This document shows, piece by piece, positions 5,320 through 8,740 of a DNA stretch of 8,740 bases; position 1 is the first letter of the stretch, and each line of letters starts with the position of its first letter. This DNA comes from Akkermansiaceae bacterium (lineage in GTDB: Bacteria > Verrucomicrobiota > Verrucomicrobiia > Verrucomicrobiales > Akkermansiaceae): NCBI GenBank assembly GCA_023300065.1, contig JALZWJ010000024.1, positions 1 to 8,740 on the forward strand, written 5' to 3'. A model generated the notes under the pieces. That model was not told the origin of the DNA and ran no database searches. It worked only from the letters and a program-made list of their open reading frames with translations. The translations under genes and the position numbers were made by a program.

Positions 5320-6386
5320 TTATTTCTTCAGCCCTAATCCGAGCGATTTACAATACCTGATACTCCGCTCGATCTCCCCCAACTGATAAGCTTCCGTATC
5401 CTCCTGCGAACCAGACTGATGAGGCTGTTTCGCGCTCCCACTCGCTGCCCATTTTTCAAATGCTACGAGGCTCGCGGGCTGGCCCTTTGGCCAAGTTTCC
5501 CAAAACCCCTCCCTCTTATAAGCGAGCTCACGATTGAAGCCAGAGATCGTCTCGATTTGCACCGGGGCCGTAGGACAGAGTTCCCTGAACCGGCGGAAAT
5601 AGGCTGCCCAATCCACCATCCCCTCGCCCATCGCAGTCCACTGAGCGGTCACCCCATTGTCACTTTTCCAAACCTGCGTATCGCGCAGACTCGTCGTGAG
5701 AGTGTATTTGCCCAGATTTTCTAAATTCTCCATCGGGGTCTCCAGCGTCCACACCGCATTTCCGGAATCGAGGTTTACCCCCACAAAATCTGGGCCTGCC
5801 TGCTCGACAAGAGATTTCAGCTCCAGTGAATGCATGTCACCGGCATGATTTTCCATCGCCACTTTTACGCCCAATTCTTCACACACACTCTTACTCCCTT
5901 TCAGCACCTTCACCGTATCGGTGATCCGCGCTTCAATTCCACCCTCCGTGTGACGGTCAGCCCCTTTCCCTAGGACCACCCGCAACACGGGGACCCCAGC
6001 GCCTTCGCCGCACGTAACCCGAGGCGGAGATGCTCCTCCGCCGTTCCCCACTTGTCCTTAAAACTCACCGATGTCGGACAAATGCTCCACGTCCCAAGGT
6101 AGATTTGAATCCCCCTCTTGTCCGCATAATTTTTAATCTCAGTCAGCGCATTTTCTTCAAGGCTCACAAAGGCATCCAGATCAGTAATGAACACCGTATC
6201 GACCCTTAACTTCACCGCGTGGTCTACTAGCTCCTTCGCCTTCCACCCCATCGCCCGCACCGCGTAGTTGTCGTAACCTAACCGCAGACGCGGAGGCAGC
6301 GGAGGCAGCGGAGGCAGCGGGGTCTGTCCTAAAGCCGCGCCTGCCGAGAGAGCAAGCGAACCAGAAAGAAAATGACGGCGTTTCAT
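5320..6386 (-). pseudogene. Sugar phosphate isomerase/epimerase-like TIM-barrel protein, Tat-exported, frameshifted
   Basis: Two overlapping frames together give one xylose-isomerase-like TIM-barrel protein (AP endonuclease family 2 fold) of about 355 residues. The first half (6386 to about 5990) starts with a Tat signal (MKRRHFLSG, hydrophobic stretch, AALGQ) and a PLPPLPPLPP linker, then the first barrel strands (LRLGYDNYAVRAMGW, VDTVFITDLDAF). The second half (about 5996 to 5320) continues with VLRVVLGKG, the metal-site Glu in VAMENHAGD, Asp in VNLDSGN and Glu in QIETI. The frames join at 5989-5997, where runs GGGG and CCCC adjoin; loss of one base in either run explains the break. Left uncorrected, the first frame stops at 5970-5972. 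It could be a real mutation or a base-calling error. The ATG at 6386 is preferred over 6416 because it opens the Tat signal. Related proteins isomerise, epimerise or dehydrate sugars; the substrate is unknown. The peroxidase-like gene follows in the same unit. Confidence 0.82.
6292..6318 (-). repeat. Three tandem 9-bp units encoding PLP-PLP-PLP
   Basis: Three exact copies of GGAGGCAGC (plus-strand reading) lie in the TIM-barrel gene, just after the Tat signal peptide. They encode a proline-rich spacer between signal and barrel. Such a repeat can change length by replication slippage in whole 9-bp steps without breaking the frame. Confidence 0.7.
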
Positions 6387-6501
6387 AAAGCAAGTGTCCC
6401 CCACTCTACGTGACAAACAAGCACGCGTTTATCAACCACCTCGCCGAAAACGACAGAAACGGAATCACCATCTTAGTCCGGTCACCCACTCGGGATGTGT
6501 C

Positions 6502-8025
6502 TTACTCCCACTCGATGCTCGCGGGGGGCTTGGTCGAGATATCGTAGAGGACGCGGTTGATGCCGCTGACCTGATTAAGAATATCCTGACTCGCCTCACG
6601 CAGGAGCTGTGCGGGGAGGTCCACCCACTCTGCGGTCATGGCATCTTCTGAGATGACAGCGCGGAGGTTGGTGGCCCATTCGTAGCTGCGCTCATCGCCT
6701 TTCACGCCGACCGTTTTTACGGGAATTAAGCCCGCATAGGCTTGCCAAACTTTGTCATACCAACCGTGTTCCTTGAGCTTCCCAATGAAGATGGCATCAC
6801 AATCACGGATGATTTCGAGCCTCTCCCGATCCACTGCACCAGGGCAGCGGACTGCTAAGCCGGGTCCTGGGAAGGGGTGGCGGCCTAAGATCTCAGGGTC
6901 GATTTTCAAAGCGGTTCCCAGCTCGCGGACCTCGTCCTTGAAGAGCTCGGCCAGCGGCTCCAGCACCTTGCCTTCTGCTTGCAGTTCTAGGATCTTTGGC
7001 ACGCGGTTGTGGTGAGTCTTGATGACTGATGCCTTCGACTTGGCGTTCGAGGCACTTTCAATAATATCTGGGTAAAGCGTCCCCTGTGCGAGCATCTCAG
7101 CATCGCCCACGGTGTCCCAGAAAACCTTAATGAAGAGGTTCCCAATGATCTTGCGCTTCTCCTCAGGATCTTCCTTACCCGCGAGGGCATCGAGGAATTC
7201 ATCGGCGGCATCGATCGTCTCGATCTCTACCCCCATGCGTTTAAAGTTCGCTTGCACCGCTTCAGACTCACCCTTTCGGAGTAGGCCATTATCGACGAAG
7301 ATGGCACGGACATTGACGCCCGCTTCTTGGAGGAGGACGGCGAGAACCGTGCTATCGACTCCCCCACTCACACCGCAGACCACTTGCCTCTGGCCCACCC
7401 GCTCGCGGATGCCTTCAATCATCTCACGCTTAAAGTCGTCGATGCGGAAGGATTGGAGATCACTTGCCTGATCTAGGAAGTTTTTAAGAATCGCCAAGCC
7501 CTCGTGGGAATGAGTCACCTCAGGGTGGAATTGGATCCCGTAAAATCCGCCCGGCCAGCTCAGGCTGACTGGGGTGCCGTGTTGATTGGTCGCGATGACT
7601 CTCGCCTCGGCATGGAGATTCTCCACTGTATCAGAGTGGCTCATCCAGACTTGGGAATCGGCGGAAATCCCCTTGTAAAGATCGGCATCACAAGTCGGCT
7701 TCAGAGCGGCTGGTCCATACTCGCGCTTATCGCTCGCCTTCACCGAGCCGCCGAACTTGATGTTCAGGAGCTGCATCCCGTAGCACACGCCGAGAACCGG
7801 CACGCCAAAAGATTTCAGCTTCTCAAAGTCGATGTCTGGGGCATCGGGATCGCTCGTGCTCTTTGGCCCGCCCGATAAAATCACAGCACCGGGTTGACCG
7901 ATTTCGGCGATGTCCTCTGGTGAGTAAAGCTTGGCGAAAAAGCCCAGTTCGCGGACGCGACGGACAATGAGCTGAGTGTATTGCGAGCCGAAGTCGAGAA
8001 CGGCTACGTGTTGGATCTCTTGCAT
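6502..8025 (-). CDS. guaA: GMP synthase (glutamine-hydrolysing)
   Basis: Converts XMP, ATP and glutamine to GMP, the last step of guanine nucleotide synthesis in the cytoplasm. It has 507 residues and the normal two-part plan. The N-terminal class I glutamine amidotransferase has nucleophile Cys81 in GVCYGMQ and the His167/Glu169 pair in QFHPEV. The ATP-pyrophosphatase domain has the P-loop SGGVDST (220-226). The C-terminal dimerisation domain carries HPFPGPGLAVR and ends with the family-typical PPASIEWE. Length and all catalytic residues are normal. The start lies 10 nt after the guaB stop, so the two form a guaBA operon. No Shine-Dalgarno is seen and the spacing suggests translational coupling. 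I see no intrinsic terminator in the 115 bp downstream, so read-through into the TIM-barrel gene cannot be excluded. Confidence 0.98.
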   Translation of the reverse strand: MQEIQHVAVLDFGSQYTQLIVRRVRELGFFAKLYSPEDIAEIGQPGAVILSGGPKSTSDPDAPDIDFEKLKSFGVPVLGVCYGMQLLNIKFGGSVKASDKREYGPAALKPTCDADLYKGISADSQVWMSHSDTVENLHAEARVIATNQHGTPVSLSWPGGFYGIQFHPEVTHSHEGLAILKNFLDQASDLQSFRIDDFKREMIEGIRERVGQRQVVCGVSGGVDSTVLAVLLQEAGVNVRAIFVDNGLLRKGESEAVQANFKRMGVEIETIDAADEFLDALAGKEDPEEKRKIIGNLFIKVFWDTVGDAEMLAQGTLYPDIIESASNAKSKASVIKTHHNRVPKILELQAEGKVLEPLAELFKDEVRELGTALKIDPEILGRHPFPGPGLAVRCPGAVDRERLEIIRDCDAIFIGKLKEHGWYDKVWQAYAGLIPVKTVGVKGDERSYEWATNLRAVISEDAMTAEWVDLPAQLLREASQDILNQVSGINRVLYDISTKPPASIEWE

Positions 8026-8035
8026 GTTCTAAAGT

Positions 8036-8740
8036 CTAGGAAGCGGGTTGATAGTTGGTCGGCTCCTCGGTGATGGTGACATCGTGCGCGTGGCTTTCAC
8101 GAAGTCCACCCGCCGTAATGCGGACGAACTCGGCTTTTTCACGAAGCTCTTTCAGATCCAGAGCACCCACGTATCCCATGCCGGATTTCAATCCGCCAAT
8201 GAGTTGAAAGACGACATCGGCGAGCGGCCCCTTGTAAGGCACGCGTCCCTCCACGCCTTCCGCGACAAGCTTACCGCTGGAGTTCTGTCCGTAGCGGTCG
8301 CCCGCCCCCTTGCGCATCGCCCCGATGGAGCCCATGCCGCGATAGGTTTTAAAGCGCCGCCCTTGCGAATGCACCGTCTGGCCGGGGCTCTCACGCGTGC
8401 CCGCCAAGAGCGAGCCGAGCATGACGAGGTCCGCACCAGCGGCGAGGGCCTTAGTGATGTCTCCCGAGTAGCGGATGCCGCCATCGGCGATCACCTTGAC
8501 GCCCAGCTCATGCGCTGCATCAGCGACATTCTGCACGGCGGTGAATTGTGGCATACCCACGCCAGAGATGACGCGGGTGGTGCAGATCGAACCGGGGCCG
8601 ACGCCCACCTTCAGGCAGCTAGCGCCGGCGCTGATGAGGTCTTTTGCCCCCTGCGCGGTGACGACGTTTCCGGCGATCACCGGGATATCGCCCAGTCCGC
8701 GGAGCGTCTCGATCACTTGCATGACGCGAGTGGTGTGGCC
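8036..8740 (-). CDS. guaB: Inosine-5'-monophosphate dehydrogenase, C-terminal half (runs off right edge)
   Basis: Oxidises IMP to XMP with NAD+, the committed step to guanine nucleotides. The visible 234 residues begin inside the catalytic barrel at [13 protein letters not shown], so the start and any CBS domains lie beyond position 8740; full-length enzymes have about 490 residues. Visible landmarks, numbered from the edge, are the catalytic-Cys loop GPGSICTTR (Cys53), the IMP phosphate-binding [11 protein letters not shown] (84-94), the flap region [12 protein letters not shown] (131-142) and [11 protein letters not shown] (161-171). An ATG at 8722 is an internal methionine, not the start. 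It sits 10 nt upstream of guaA in the same direction, the standard guaBA arrangement. Confidence 0.97.
   Translation of the reverse strand, partial: GHTTRVMQVIETLRGLGDIPVIAGNVVTAQGAKDLISAGASCLKVGVGPGSICTTRVISGVGMPQFTAVQNVADAAHELGVKVIADGGIRYSGDITKALAAGADLVMLGSLLAGTRESPGQTVHSQGRRFKTYRGMGSIGAMRKGAGDRYGQNSSGKLVAEGVEGRVPYKGPLADVVFQLIGGLKSGMGYVGALDLKELREKAEFVRITAGGLRESHAHDVTITEEPTNYQPAS

Noticed and set aside
5970..6051. Programmed -1 frameshifting in the TIM-barrel gene
   Set aside because: TCC-CCG to GTC-CCC re-pairing is poor for the P-site tRNA and no X-XXY-YYZ heptamer is present. Loss of one base in a homopolymer is simpler.
7504..7878. 124-codon plus-strand open frame, and others like it inside guaA, guaB and recA
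   Set aside because: These lie antisense to strongly conserved genes. They are shadows created by G+C-rich codon use.
1..8740. CRISPR array, tRNA or rRNA genes, transposase genes
   Set aside because: I saw no regularly spaced repeats, cloverleaf-like sequence, rRNA signature or transposase motif on either strand.

Overview
This window reads as chromosomal DNA of a Gram-negative environmental bacterium, most likely from the Verrucomicrobiota/Planctomycetota side of the tree. The pointers are a PEP-CTERM-tailed secreted protein, a Tat-exported sugar isomerase/epimerase-like TIM-barrel protein, a dihaem cytochrome c peroxidase-like protein, and a 9-bp 'TGTATTCCG' intergenic repeat. That placement is inference from family content, not phylogeny. 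None of the eight visible gene starts has a clear Shine-Dalgarno sequence.

Layout, left to right. (1) 1-711: the 5' third of a DHH-family phosphoesterase (nrnA-like, minus strand) breaks off at a stop at 91-93 and runs into more AT-rich sequence with no DHH motif. A spacer follows with a short tandem repeat and a strong recA terminator. (2) 712-1794: intact recA, minus strand. (3) 1795-1995: the divergent recA/deiodinase control region, with several GAACA/TGTTC half-sites. (4) 1996-2610: the highlight, a signal-peptide-bearing iodothyronine-deiodinase-like gene (plus strand). An in-frame TGA lies exactly at the catalytic selenocysteine position, and a small hairpin resembling a bacterial SECIS follows it. 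(5) 2624-3070: a DUF2721-type membrane protein, minus, convergent with the deiodinase gene. (6) 3211-4164: a secreted trypsin-like serine protease with a PEP-CTERM anchor, plus. (7) 4172-6386: a two-gene minus-strand unit, a frameshifted Tat-exported TIM-barrel protein followed 8 nt later by a dihaem peroxidase-like protein. (8) 6502-8740: the guaB-guaA purine operon, minus. guaB runs off the right edge.

How the parts relate. guaBA makes GMP from IMP (IMP to XMP to GMP). recA serves recombination and the SOS response. The middle genes (deiodinase-like selenoprotein, PEP-CTERM protease, dihaem peroxidase, Tat-exported TIM barrel) are mostly predicted to act outside the cytoplasm, and several are redox proteins. 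They do not form one evident operon. The claim of greatest interest is the selenocysteine-recoded deiodinase homologue, which ordinary gene calling would split into two meaningless pieces. It predicts that this genome carries selA, selB, selC and selD elsewhere.
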